Under the pieces are notes generated by a model, which worked only from the letters and a program-made list of their open reading frames with translations, was not told the origin of the DNA and made no database searches. This document shows, piece after piece, positions 1 to 9,552 of a DNA stretch of 64,000 bases (the stretch's first letter is position 1; every line of letters starts with the position of its first letter). This DNA comes from Antedon mediterranea. Taxonomy: Eukaryota > Echinodermata > Crinoidea > Comatulida > Antedonidae. The stretch covers positions 29,122,288 to 29,186,287 of the forward strand of contig NC_092676.1 of the NCBI RefSeq assembly GCF_964355755.1, read 5' to 3'. The translations under genes and the position numbers were made by a program.

Positions 1-391
1 TGATTACAGCGATTGTGCAAGTTTTCTTGGTTACAATGAGATGATATTTCATCGGCGCCCAAACGAGTGCAATATAACGGTCAATAGCGATACATGCTAT
101 TGAACATGCTGATATTAATAAACATACGTTTAGGATATAGAATACAAAATAACGATAATATAAATTTGGTGGCAGTGTGACAACCAGTATGCCAAAAACT
201 GAACTTGACGCATCGGCAAAAGCTAATAATAAACTTACAAAGACGTTCTGTACCCTTCGAAGCTTTTTGGTCGCAAGATTAAAAACAACACGAAACTGTT
301 AGCGAGAACTGAAAACACACACATCACGTTGAGCAATACAACAATGAATCCATTGAAAAGTTAGATTTAAACTAGTTTTGCTTTCTTCCAT
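1..391 (-). pseudogene. Broken rhodopsin-type GPCR, subtype A, cut by window edge
   Basis: Reading leftwards from an ATG at 391, the first 11 codons match the starts of the intact genes at 2765 and 5041. The next part lacks about 35 bases compared with them, which shifts the frame and gives a stop after roughly 30 codons. Beyond the break, the other frame still shows TM2-TM3 and the CSIACIAIDRYIALVWAPM segment with its DRY motif. The sequence leaves the window before TM5. A downstream start or an unseen exon could rescue it, but no other gene in this array has introns, so a pseudogene is the simplest reading. The 5' flank (392-770) resembles the flanks upstream of the two intact subtype-A genes, which makes this a third copy of the same unit. 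Confidence 0.7.
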
Positions 392-830
392 TTTCAAAAT
401 TTCGAAATTCTTAGAAAAAAAAAACCACTTTTAAACTACTAATTGGTTTCTTTCATTTGTTGATCAATTTTGAAATTCTTTGGGGTTTGAAGAACATTAA
501 AAACGTATACGTCATGAGGCACTGGTCAAGCTGCATCTGAGCATGCCCAGATCAGAATAATCAGTATGCATAAAATCAATATTTTGTGCAATCATGGTGA
601 TTATAATTTGACACCTAGCAATCACATCTGTTTTTAATTTGTTGTGTCGAAGTATACTCTGCATATTGATATTGCTCTGTAATATTGATGAATATGTGAC
701 ACATGGATTGTTTATTCTAATTTTGCATACATCACCCAACTTGGAAATATATTTTTTGATAACAACTTAACAAAACAGTAATTAAGGATGCTCCGCCCAC
801 GTCACGTGACGTATGATGAAGCACGCATTA

Positions 831-1571
831 AAGCCTGTTTTCCTGTCGATATCGTTAAGTTGCGTTGAGTTGCGTAAAGTTGCATTGAAAATGGCCAGAT
901 TCAACGATTTTACAGGAAAAGGGGTAAAAAATCAACGTTACAAATCGTTAAAATCTGAAATCGGAGTTGAAACCAGTTAGTTCAACTTTAACGTTACGAT
1001 CGTTAAAACTGACCAATCAAATGGTCCACAAATTACGTCATTGCATTTTGTGAAAAAATAGGTACACGCTGACAATTCTTAAATTTTTACAACGCGACGA
1101 TGTTTTTCACCTTTTTTGTACACTTTAAAGGTCTGATATTTAAAAAAAAACAAGTGTAAGTCAAATTAAATTATAATATTAAACCAATTAAATTTAATGT
1201 TTGTCTTTGTGTAAGGCTAGATTAAGATATCAACGAAATCATGTCTAAAGGGTCTTTCACACCTGTTCCGGCACGGTTCCGGTCCGGCGAATCGAACATC
1301 AATGTTTCGTTTTCACGCGGCTATGCGCCAATCGATATGTGCGTAGCCGCGTGAAAACGAAACATTGGCGTTCGATTGGATTTTCCGGCGCCACTTCACG
1401 CCCGCGTGTCCCAGCAACGCTCGAAAGAATTAGAACCAAGAAACTATAAACGATCGCGTAAAAATGTGTAAATATTAGCGGTCCGGCTCGATCATCGACA
1501 CCGCTATTTTATTTTCAACTTTAACGATTTTAAACTCAACGCAACTTAACGTCGACAGGAATACAGGCTTA
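831..1571. mobile_element. Non-autonomous DNA transposon with about 38 bp terminal inverted repeats
   Basis: The left end starting AAGCCTGTTTTCCTGTCGA is matched in inverted orientation by the right end at about 1530-1571, with one mismatch and one 3-base indel over roughly 38 bases. Both ends continue into related CGTTAAGTTGCGTTGAGTT sequence. No transposase frame is visible inside. A second palindrome (1250-1425) sits within it. TTAA lies at or next to both ends, but the exact target duplication is unclear. The element occupies the place where a subtype-B GPCR would be expected in this array. Confidence 0.6.
1250..1425. mobile_element. Palindromic MITE with TCTTTCACAC ends (family C)
   Basis: A long palindrome: CGTTTTCACGCGGCTA on the left is repeated inverted as TAGCCGCGTGAAAACG, around GCGCCAATCGATATG. 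A second, diverged copy lies at 27828-27945 inside a CECR2 intron. That copy keeps inverted ends TCTTTCACAC and GTGTGAAAGA. Confidence 0.65.
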
Positions 1572-1633
1572 ATTGACATAATTCAATCTTCCTTGAAAAA
1601 AAAAACAACAATCTTGTTTCTTTCTGATCTTCT

Positions 1634-1781
1634 AAAGCTTGGTTTCCATGACAATATAGGACGCAACGCAATGACGTAGGCCTACTACGCGCAAAGTAGT
1701 AACTTGATCGTCAATATTCGAACTGCGCCCAGCGGTCAACTAGTTGCCTTCCTTGCGTCAAGTGCTAGTAGGAACCACGGT
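1634..1781. mobile_element. MITE family B copy (diverged)
   Basis: Ends AAGCTTGGTTTCCA and TAGGAACCA with GGACGCAACGCAATGACGT inside. These match the more intact copies at 38937-39163 and 47488-47670. It lies just downstream (3' side) of the subtype-A GPCR gene at 1929-2765. Confidence 0.6.
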
Positions 1782-1928
1782 TTAAACCGTTCCCTCGACT
1801 GCATTTTTTTTTAGTTTTATAATATGATCATCTTTAATTCTTTCCACAATTTAAACTGATCGGTGATTAAATTCGACTTTATAGTAATGGTAGCTACGGT
1901 ACTACTCGTACGCGTAGTACGTTAATGA

Positions 1929-2765
1929 TTAGCCAACTTGAATACAAGCCATTTCCTTCGCTGCTTTTCTAAATTCAGTAAGTCGAAACCAGTAGATGAT
2001 TGGGTTTACAAGAGCATTAACAGACATCAAACAGAAAGAAATATAATATAATAAAAAATGAGTTGTTGCATCATCTGTAGAAGCTACAAATATCAGGCCT
2101 ACACTGTGAATTAAAACTGTTAGTCCGTTTGTTATATCAAACACTAGGACTATTACGCAAAATGTAATCAACATTTTTTTTCCCTTTTTAAGTTTTTGTG
2201 TGGATAAAACACAATCCTTGTTGTTACAAATGGTCTTATAGATTGTAATATACAGCGTTGTATTGAGAATCATGTAGACCATTGTGGACATAGCCAATAT
2301 AAAAGTTGAACCCTCCGCTAAGGCGATGAACACGGCTTTGAATATTATAACAGTTATTACAGCGATTGTGCAGGTTTTCTTGGTGACGATAAGATGATAT
2401 TTCATCGGCGCCCAAACGAGTGCAATATAACGGTCAATAGCGATACAAGCTATTGAACAATGTGATAACACTAAACATACGTTTAGCATATACACTACAA
2501 AGAGATTGAATGACAGTGTGTAAACCAGTATAATAAACAATGAACTTGATGCATCGGCAAAAGCCAATAAACTTACAAAGACGTTCTGCACTCTTCGAAG
2601 CTTTTTGGTCGCTAAGATTAAAAACAACACGAAACTGTTGGCGAGAATTGAAAACACACACATCACGTTGATCAGTACCAAGTATACAATGAATCCATTG
2701 ATAATGCCAACACCATTATCCAGATCTTGTGAAGTTAGATTTAAACTAGTTTTACTTTCTTCCAT
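1929..2765 (-). CDS. Rhodopsin-class GPCR, subtype A, intact single exon
   Basis: A 278-residue intronless seven-transmembrane receptor of the class A (rhodopsin) family. The N-terminus is short with an N-L-T glycosylation site. TM1 is rich in I/V/L with the N of LANSFVLF, and TM2 contains LLAFADAS. TM3 ends in AIDRY (DRY motif), followed by IALVWAPMKYH. TM7 carries NPIIYWFRL, the NPxxY motif, and a short tail follows. The start at 2765 is conserved in the sister gene at 5041. The ligand cannot be told: no aminergic Asp or peptide-receptor signature is evident. Echinoderms have large, fast-evolving sets of intronless rhodopsin GPCRs, some expressed in sensory tissue, and this cluster resembles them; that is inference. 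It is over 90% identical by eye to 4205-5041, so the two are recent tandem duplicates. Confidence 0.92.
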   Translation of the reverse strand: MEESKTSLNLTSQDLDNGVGIINGFIVYLVLINVMCVFSILANSFVLFLILATKKLRRVQNVFVSLLAFADASSSLFIILVYTLSFNLFVVYMLNVCLVLSHCSIACIAIDRYIALVWAPMKYHLIVTKKTCTIAVITVIIFKAVFIALAEGSTFILAMSTMVYMILNTTLYITIYKTICNNKDCVLSTQKLKKGKKMLITFCVIVLVFDITNGLTVLIHSVGLIFVASTDDATTHFLLYYISFCLMSVNALVNPIIYWFRLTEFRKAAKEMACIQVG

Positions 2766-3144
2766 TTTTTCAAATTTCTATATTCTTTGAGTTTCGAACA
2801 AAAAAAAAACACTTTTAAACTATGCTTTGGTTTCTTCCATATGTCGATAAATTTCGAAATTCTTTGACTGTCGAACAAAAAAAAAACACTTTCTGTGTTA
2901 TACGTCATGATTCAAGCTGCATTTGAGCATGCCCAGATCAGAATCATCCTTATGCATAAAATCAATATTTTGTACAATCATGGTGATTATAATTTGACAT
3001 CTATCAATAACATCACAAATTGAATTTGTAGTGCTGCATATTGTTCTGTTTGACACATGGTTTGTTTAGGAATAAAGAAAGGAGAGAAAACAGTATCTAG
3101 GCCTGAATGTGTCAAACACTGTGGTCATTTACATTGAATTGAAA

Positions 3145-3970
3145 TTATTTCTTTCGCAGCTTGTCAAAGTTAGAAAGCCGAAACCAGTAAATGATCGGGT
3201 TTGCAAGAGAGTTATTCGCTAACAGATAGTGTAATACACAAATCACAACAAGTGTTTCCTTGATTGGTTCAATAGCAAACTCATCATTCATGTTGACGAT
3301 ATTATACAAACACATTGGTCCACACGTTACACTTGACACACCGACAATTATACAAAACGTTGCTATCATCTTCCAAGATGCGTCTGCACGGTGAGTTGTT
3401 GACATTGGAATATTTCTTCTGTGTTTTTGAATGCTTTTGTAAATCACAAAATAAACAGCTGCGTTAACTGTGAGATACACTGACGTCGTGACTGTACTGA
3501 TTTGACCAACAACAATAATAACAGCAATTTGGCTTATAATGATAATTATCACAGCAATGTGGCGCGGCAAGTTTTCTTTGTGACATTAAGATATTCATCG
3601 GCGCCCAAACGAGTGCAATATAACGAACAATAGTGATACATGCAATAGAACAAATTGATATTAAAAGTAACGTAGTCATGAAATAGTAAATGTAAATGGT
3701 GTACCAGTTCAATAATAAACAGACATACGGTACGTTACCAACGATAAAAGCTGAACTTTTAGCATCAGATACAGCCAACAAACTAATAAAAACATTGCGC
3801 TTCTTACGAAGTTTTTTAGTAGATATAATTAAAATTAAAACAAAAATATTTGAAAGAAATGAGGTTATGCAGAAAGCGTAAAATATTGGTAATGCATACT
3901 TAAAGAAAGGCTCAGTGTTAAGAATTAGACTTATTGGTCCTACGTCTAGAACATCTCGCTTTGCCCACAT
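3145..3970 (-). pseudogene. Frameshifted rhodopsin-type GPCR, subtype B
   Basis: The first part (3970 down to about 3570) encodes TM1-TM3. The second part (from about 3570 down to 3145), in another frame, encodes TM5-TM7 including NPIIYWFRL. The frame breaks near 3550-3600, in the intracellular loop 2/TM4 region, where the intact sister gene at 5399-6256 reads straight through. The DRY motif has become VRY (CITIVRYIALVWAPM), losing the conserved aspartate. The C-terminus ends early compared with the sister gene. Loss of frame together with loss of the DRY aspartate argues for a dead gene rather than a sequencing error. It pairs with 5399-6256 as the second gene of the duplicated two-gene block. 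Confidence 0.85.
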
Positions 3971-4204
3971 TTTCCACTCATCTGCAATCCAGATTTCATA
4001 AATTAATATATCTTTGAGCGCGCATTAATTATTGACAAGTCTATATCTTCGCGTGCGAATTAATTATTGAAAAGTCTATACCTTCCTTCTTTCTTAATTA
4101 TGTGTAACAGGCTTATCCTGGTAGTTCCTTGATTATGATCATTCTTCTTTTCACAAATTTAAACTGGGTTTGATTTGATCAAACTTTATTATATACACCC
4201 GTCT

Positions 4205-5041
4205 TTAGCCAACTTGAATACAAGCCATTTCCTTCGCTGCTTTTCTAAATTCAGTAAGTCGAAACCAGTAGATGATTGGGTTTACAAGAGCATTAACAGA
4301 CATCAAACAGAAAGAAATATAATATAATAAAAAATGAGTTGTTGCATCATCTGTAGAAGCTACAAATATCAGACCTACACTGTGAATTAAAAGTGTTAGT
4401 CCGTTTGTTATATCAAACACAAGAACTATTACGCAAAATGTAATCAACATTTTTTTTCCCCTTTTAAGTTTTTGTGTGGATAAAACACAACCCTTGTTGT
4501 TACAAATGGTCTTATATATTGTAATATACAGCGTTGTATTGAGAATCATGTAGATTATTGCGGGCATAGCCAATATGAAATATACATCCCTGGCTAAAGC
4601 GATGAAGGCGGTTTTAAAAACTACAACAGTGATTACAGCGATTGTGCAAGTTTTCTTGGTGACAATGAGATGATATTTCATCGGCGCCCAAACGAGTGCA
4701 ATATAACGGTCAATAGCGATACATGCAATAGAACAATGTGATAACGCTAAACATACGTGTAGTATATACATTACAAAGAGATTGAATGGCAGTGTGTAAA
4801 CCAGTATAATAAACAATGAAATTGATGCATCGGCAAAAGCCAATAAACTTACAAAGACGTTCTGCACTCTTCGAAGCTTTTTGGTCGCTAAGATTAAAAA
4901 CAACACGAAACTGTTGGCGAGAATTGAAAACACACACATCACGTTGATCAGTACCAAGTATACAATGAATCCATTGATAATGTCAACACCATTATCCAGA
5001 TCTTGTGAAGTTAGATTTAAACTAGTTTTACTTTCTTCCAT
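4205..5041 (-). CDS. Rhodopsin-class GPCR, subtype A, intact single exon
   Basis: A 278-residue near-duplicate of the receptor at 1929-2765, with the same start, the same stop context and the same motifs: AIDRY at the TM3 end, WAPMKYH in loop 2, NPIIYWFRL in TM7. Differences cluster in TM3, TM4 and extracellular loop 2 (around 4560-4620 and 4740-4800), the region that usually shapes the ligand pocket in class A receptors. The upstream 350 bases (5042-5400) are also nearly identical to 2766-3130, so promoter and gene were duplicated together. Ligand unknown. Confidence 0.92.
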   Translation of the reverse strand: MEESKTSLNLTSQDLDNGVDIINGFIVYLVLINVMCVFSILANSFVLFLILATKKLRRVQNVFVSLLAFADASISLFIILVYTLPFNLFVMYILHVCLALSHCSIACIAIDRYIALVWAPMKYHLIVTKKTCTIAVITVVVFKTAFIALARDVYFILAMPAIIYMILNTTLYITIYKTICNNKGCVLSTQKLKRGKKMLITFCVIVLVFDITNGLTLLIHSVGLIFVASTDDATTHFLLYYISFCLMSVNALVNPIIYWFRLTEFRKAAKEMACIQVG

Positions 5042-5398
5042 TTTTTCAAATTTCTATATTCTTTGAGTTTCGAACAAAAAGAAAACACTTTTAAACTATG
5101 CTTTGGTTTCTTCCATATGTCGATAAATTTTGAAATTCTTTGGCTTTCGAACAAAAAAAACACTTTCTGTGTTATACGTCACGATTCAAGCTGCATTTGA
5201 GCATGCCCAGATCAGAATCATCCTTATGCATAAAATCAATATTTTGTACAATCATGGTGATTATAATTTGACATCTATCAATAACATCACAAATTTAATT
5301 TGTAGTGCTGCATATTGTTCTGTGTGACACATGGTTTGTTTAGGAATATAGAAAGGAGAGAAAACAGTATCTAGGCCTGAATGTGTCAAACATTGTGG

Positions 5399-6256
5399 TC
5401 ATTTACATTGAATTGAAATTATTTCTTTCGCAGCTTGTCTAAAGTTAGAAAGCCGAAACCAGTAAATGATCGGGTTTGCAAAAGAGTTAATCGCTAACAG
5501 ATAGTGTAATACACAAATCACAACAAGTGTTTCCTTGATTGGTTCAATAGTAAACTCATCATTCATGTTGACGATATTATACAAACACATTGGTCCACAT
5601 GTTACACTTGACACACCCACAATTATACAAAACGTTGCTATCATCTTCCGAGATGCGTCTGCACGGTGAGTTGTTGACATTGGAATATTTCTTCTGTGTT
5701 TTTTAATGCTTTTGTAAATCACAAAATAAACAGCTGCGTTAACCGTGAGATACACTGATGTGACGGTACTGATGCATATTGGACAAAAACCAACAACAAA
5801 AATAACAGCAATTTGGCTTATAATGATAATTATCACAGCAATGAGGCAAGTTTTCTTGGTGACAATAAGATGATATTTCATCGGCGCCCAAACGAGTGCA
5901 ATATAACGGTCAATAGCGACACACGTGATTGACAAAATAGATATCATCATTACAACATTCATGAAAGGCCATATTATAAAATATAATTCTTCAAGTTTAA
6001 GCAACAAGAACATGTAAGAGAGTAGAATAAGAAAAGAACCGGTAGCATCAGCAAAAGCAAGTAAACTTATAAAAACATTCTGCATTTTACGAAGTCTATT
6101 AGAAGCTATAATCAAAACCAAGACTAATCCATTTGATAAAACTGCAAAGGTACAAAGTGTATAGAGGATGGGTAATACGTAAACGAAGAACCGATCCGTT
6201 TTGACAAGTTCACAGGCTTGATCTATCCACACACTTAAATTATGATTACTGATCAT
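5399..6256 (-). CDS. Rhodopsin-class GPCR, subtype B, intact single exon
   Basis: A 285-residue class A receptor with seven hydrophobic segments. N-glycosylation site N-L-S lies near residue 5. TM1 carries the LSNGLVLVLI pattern, TM2 LLAFADATGS, TM3 ends AIDRYIALVWAPM, and TM7 is FANPIIYWFRL. Its overall sequence differs clearly from the subtype A genes, except for a stretch of about 60 bases around DRY/loop 2 that is almost identical at the nucleotide level. This is the only intact subtype B gene here. Loop 3 carries the basic sequence KKHRRN, typical of a G-protein contact region. Ligand unknown. The start at 6256 gives a normal short extracellular N-terminus. Confidence 0.92.
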   Translation of the reverse strand: MISNHNLSVWIDQACELVKTDRFFVYVLPILYTLCTFAVLSNGLVLVLIIASNRLRKMQNVFISLLAFADATGSFLILLSYMFLLLKLEELYFIIWPFMNVVMMISILSITCVAIDRYIALVWAPMKYHLIVTKKTCLIAVIIIIISQIAVIFVVGFCPICISTVTSVYLTVNAAVYFVIYKSIKKHRRNIPMSTTHRADASRKMIATFCIIVGVSSVTCGPMCLYNIVNMNDEFTIEPIKETLVVICVLHYLLAINSFANPIIYWFRLSNFRQAAKEIISIQCK

Positions 6257-6599
6257 ACTTACTTTAGGTAGGCTACCAAAGTTTTACAGCTAAAGCACGG
6301 CCGATGACTGCTATGTATACTAATACACGTTCACATTTCATGAAGACAATGGATACTGACATAGGCTACTAATTAAGCGTCAATCAAATAAGTTATTAAC
6401 CCAGTCGTTCTAATAGCGCATGTCAAATCTTCACGTTATTTCACCAAGTTCAATTAAAAAAAAAATAAAAATGATGATGAAGAGTTATTATTTATGCAAA
6501 CATTACCAATGTTTCTGCTGTAAATACTATTATATAGCCCAAAGCTCTGTCTAAACTATAAAAAACAAGGCCAACAGCCATTAAGTCGAGTGCTACAAT

Positions 6600-6690
6600 G
6601 CATAGTGATACCGGACCGACAGACAGACAGACCGACAGACAGACCGACAGACAGACAGACAGACCGACCGACCGACATAGTGAATTATAC
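6600..6690. repeat. (GACCGACAGACA)n simple repeat
   Basis: Alternating GACC/GACA tetranucleotides between CATAGTGATACCGG and CCGACATAGTGAA. The same flank-repeat-flank structure returns at 7262-7310, so the array moved or was duplicated together with its flanks. Confidence 0.85.
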
Positions 6691-7339
6691 TGACCGAAAT
6701 TACTGAACATGTTTAAAAATGTTGAAATGTTTAAAAACATTTATATTTTTTTAATTTACACGTGCGTAGCCTGTCACTTTTGACGTGCTCGTATAACGTA
6801 ATTTAGAGTTGAAAAGTAAGTCAAGAAAACAGAAATCGGGCAAAAAGAGTGCGCAACAACATTTAACGCGCAGTGCGCGCGCAAAAATATGCGCACTCAT
6901 GGCAATTTTGTAAACGCTTAAAATTTCCTGAAACGTACTCTTATTTCATCGAAAATAAATTTTGAAAATTTTAAGCGCGCGTACGCATGCGTTACATGCG
7001 CTACGCACGTAATTGTATTGCCATATGATGATTTATGCCCTGAAATTTATGAGTACCAAATTTTATTTAATTGTGATTCATGGTTGTGAAGATATGATTA
7101 CAAACGTGATTTCGTTAAATCGTGCGTAGACCACGTAATTTTTTATTGCGCACCGTGAAAACATAACCACATCGATTCCTGGCCATAAGGAATATACTGT
7201 GAAAAATTGACCTAGCTAGATTAAACTGATATCAAGATAAGGTCAGAAAGCGATAAAACGCATAGTGATACCGGACCGACAGACCGACAGACCGACCGAC
7301 CGACATAGTGAACTATAGAGTCACTTCCACGCGACTAAG

Positions 7340-7470
7340 AAACGTGTGATGTGCCCAAATATGGTAGTGATATTCCCTAATATGATTATATGACATCATC
7401 ATGTCCATTATTATATGGGCACATCACATTTTTCTGTCACATACAGTTTGAACTTGTAGACAGAGTTTTA
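7340..7470. mobile_element. CArG MITE (family A) copy 1, diverged
   Basis: Matches the family core GTGATGTGCCCAAATATGG and the right end TTGTAGACAGAG. One perfect CC(A/T)6GG site remains; the second is split by an insertion. Confidence 0.65.
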
Positions 7471-7924
7471 TACAGCCGTATATTAATATTTCGTTTAAAT
7501 GATTAAGCTATTATCATGCACGAAATCCTGCTGTGCTGTGTGTTGGAAAACTTGTTGAAAGATATTTAAAATATGATAAAACGGTCACAAACTCAGGTAA
7601 CAGGTAATTATTGGAGAAGTCCTCTGCGTGTCCACGGGTGTGCATTTTTGACACTAGATGGTGAGCCCACTTCGCTCGCTCCCCCTCTAGGAAGAAGAAG
7701 ATGGTTCTTGGAATGCTAATACCTCGGGTAAAAATGTTTTAGAAGGACGTTCTCCTTTTGTACGTTTTCTTTCGGTTACCATTATTAAAAATGGTTGACA
7801 TTCGTAAAACTAAACCTACTGTTTCACAGTGTCTTAGATGATTAATAACATTTTAAAGTAGTGTTATTGTTTAGTAGGGCGGAGGTGTACAGGCGGAGTT
7901 CATTTGAGGGAGGTGCTTATTCGA

Positions 7925-8300
7925 GGGATATGCCTTTAATTTATTTATTTTATTTATTTTATGTCTTTAGGCAATGTGGCCAAGGATTACCAATAGTGAA
8001 TTAATCACTGTCCTATCAGATAGGTGGTAATCCCCCTGATACAGGGGCTATTGTGTGAACCAGTTCACCGGGGTAACCCCCTACTATTTTTCGAATAATG
8101 AACTGGGTTTCTTTAAAGTACACACAGGTTATAACTGTGTACACTGGACCTACGGTTTATAGTCCTTTTCCGAGAAGACTTGTTCCACCACCAGAACTAG
8201 GAGCGAGTCGGCCTCGAACCCTTGCCGATGTTGTTGTTGGCTCTTTAGGTACGGTAAACAGCGCCCCTGCCTTAACCGCTCGGCCATATGACTCACTCAT
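7925..8300 (-). mobile_element. tRNA-derived SINE, full length
   Basis: Read on the minus strand, the head starts near 8287 with ATGGCCGAGCGGTTAAGGC, an RNA polymerase III A box of the tRNA-Leu/Ser type. About 60 bases later comes the B box GGGTTCGAGGC. The body follows, with CCGGTGAACTGG- and GGGGATTACC-like sequence, and the element ends in an AAATAAATA-type tail (7925-7960). A second copy lacking the tRNA head lies at 43390-43592. Class III SINE transcription from A/B boxes is established; this family's name is not known to me. Confidence 0.8.
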
Positions 8301-9516
8301 GTTTTAGCTTTAATAAAATGGTAACATTTATAATAAAATAAAATCCTCTAATGGATTTGAAGAGTGGTAAAAAAGAATAACAAATGCTTGATAAATTGTA
8401 GATAAAATTGCGATGAATTCTACTACAAATAGTGTAATTGTGTTATTATAAATATAATACAATACTGTGTGTGTATAAATGTTTAAATCATTATTCAAAG
8501 TGATGTTTTATCGGGGAGGCGTTTATTCAAATAAATACCATCCTAATAATTAATAGATTATTTAATTTAAACATCTTTTGAAACTATAACTTCCGTTTTA
8601 GACGGCTTGCAACATGGGCAGACATCCCGGTCCTAACAGGACTCAGATAGCTGCCTACAGTTATTCCGATCCTGCCAGCTTACTCAATAAAACCAACTCG
8701 GCTATCGAGATTTCATTCGATTTTAAACAAAATGTCTTATCATCACATCTCCCTATGTAAATTTATAATACTAACCCCACAATATATTCCGATGCTTTAT
8801 GGCGTATATCATCGGGTTTTTTTTAAACTACTGTATCTTTACACGCGCGGTCCGATCCGAAAATAAACAAAAAACTAACTTAGTTGCTTATGGTTATCCT
8901 TGGCAATTTGCCTAAATATAGAAAAAAAAAAAAAAAAAAAAAAAAACCAGATAGTTACAAGGTGAACCTGTGAACTCATCGTGAACCCGGAAATTACTTT
9001 GATCGCGTACAATTGAAATTGAGTTGAAAATCTACCGATGAAATCAGAAATTTTGTTTTAAAACTCTTTATAATATCTTCATAAGATAGAAATATGGAAC
9101 AATATCGTAATAGTGAAAAATAATGTTATAAAATTTACATTTCGCGGTTCATCTGAGATAGATCAGGTAGGTATCATAGGCAGAGATTTTTCCCGAAGTT
9201 TTTCCATTGTCCCCGCCTATGTCAGAATTAACCATAAAATTATAGATGACAAATTTGCTAGTGCGCCACCAACATAATGATTGAAATTGCAGAAGTAGCA
9301 GACTACATTTAGCAGACAGCAAAAATAATATTAATTTTACTTTGCTAATTTTAGTTATTACTTCATAATGTCTATATATAATATACTTTAAAAAATATAT
9401 TTTTTAACTCATAAAATAAATAAAATACAAAACTTACAAAATTAAATAAGACATTAATCTAGGCCTACGCCTAGAGAAACAAATTCTGCCTAAGCCTACT
9501 AACGTCAGAGCGAAAT

Positions 9517-9552
9517 ATGGCGGAGGCTGAAACTTATTCTCGTAGAAATTGG
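9517..9552 (+). other. CLN3: CLN3 alternative first coding exon (12 residues)
   Basis: ATG GCG GAG opens MAEAETYSRRNW and ends at TGG followed by the donor GTAAGT. Its phase (0) fits only the exon at 11288, giving RRNW-IGFFILGL, which resembles the usual CLN3 entry into TM1. Joining it to 11010-11147 through the nearest acceptor would hit a stop. It is therefore an alternative first exon rather than an upstream partner of the one at 11010. Confidence 0.6.

Larger units (their letters stand above)
6257..9516. other. Gene-free spacer rich in repeats
   Basis: No exon could be supported here. It holds a GACCGACAGACA-type simple repeat twice (6600-6690 and 7262-7310), each flanked by CATAGTGATACCGG and CGACATAGTGAA. 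It also has a GC-rich inverted section with GCGCGC/ACGTGCG motifs (6830-7140), one diverged CArG MITE, a tRNA-derived SINE and a long A tract at about 8920-8946. Confidence 0.7.

Noticed and set aside
6492-6740. Frame with repeated S-V-C-L-S
   Set aside because: Translation of the (GACCGACA)n simple repeat.
8200-8295. tRNA-Leu/Ser gene on the minus strand
   Set aside because: A and B boxes match well but no acceptor stem closes and the sequence continues as a SINE with an A/T-rich tail.
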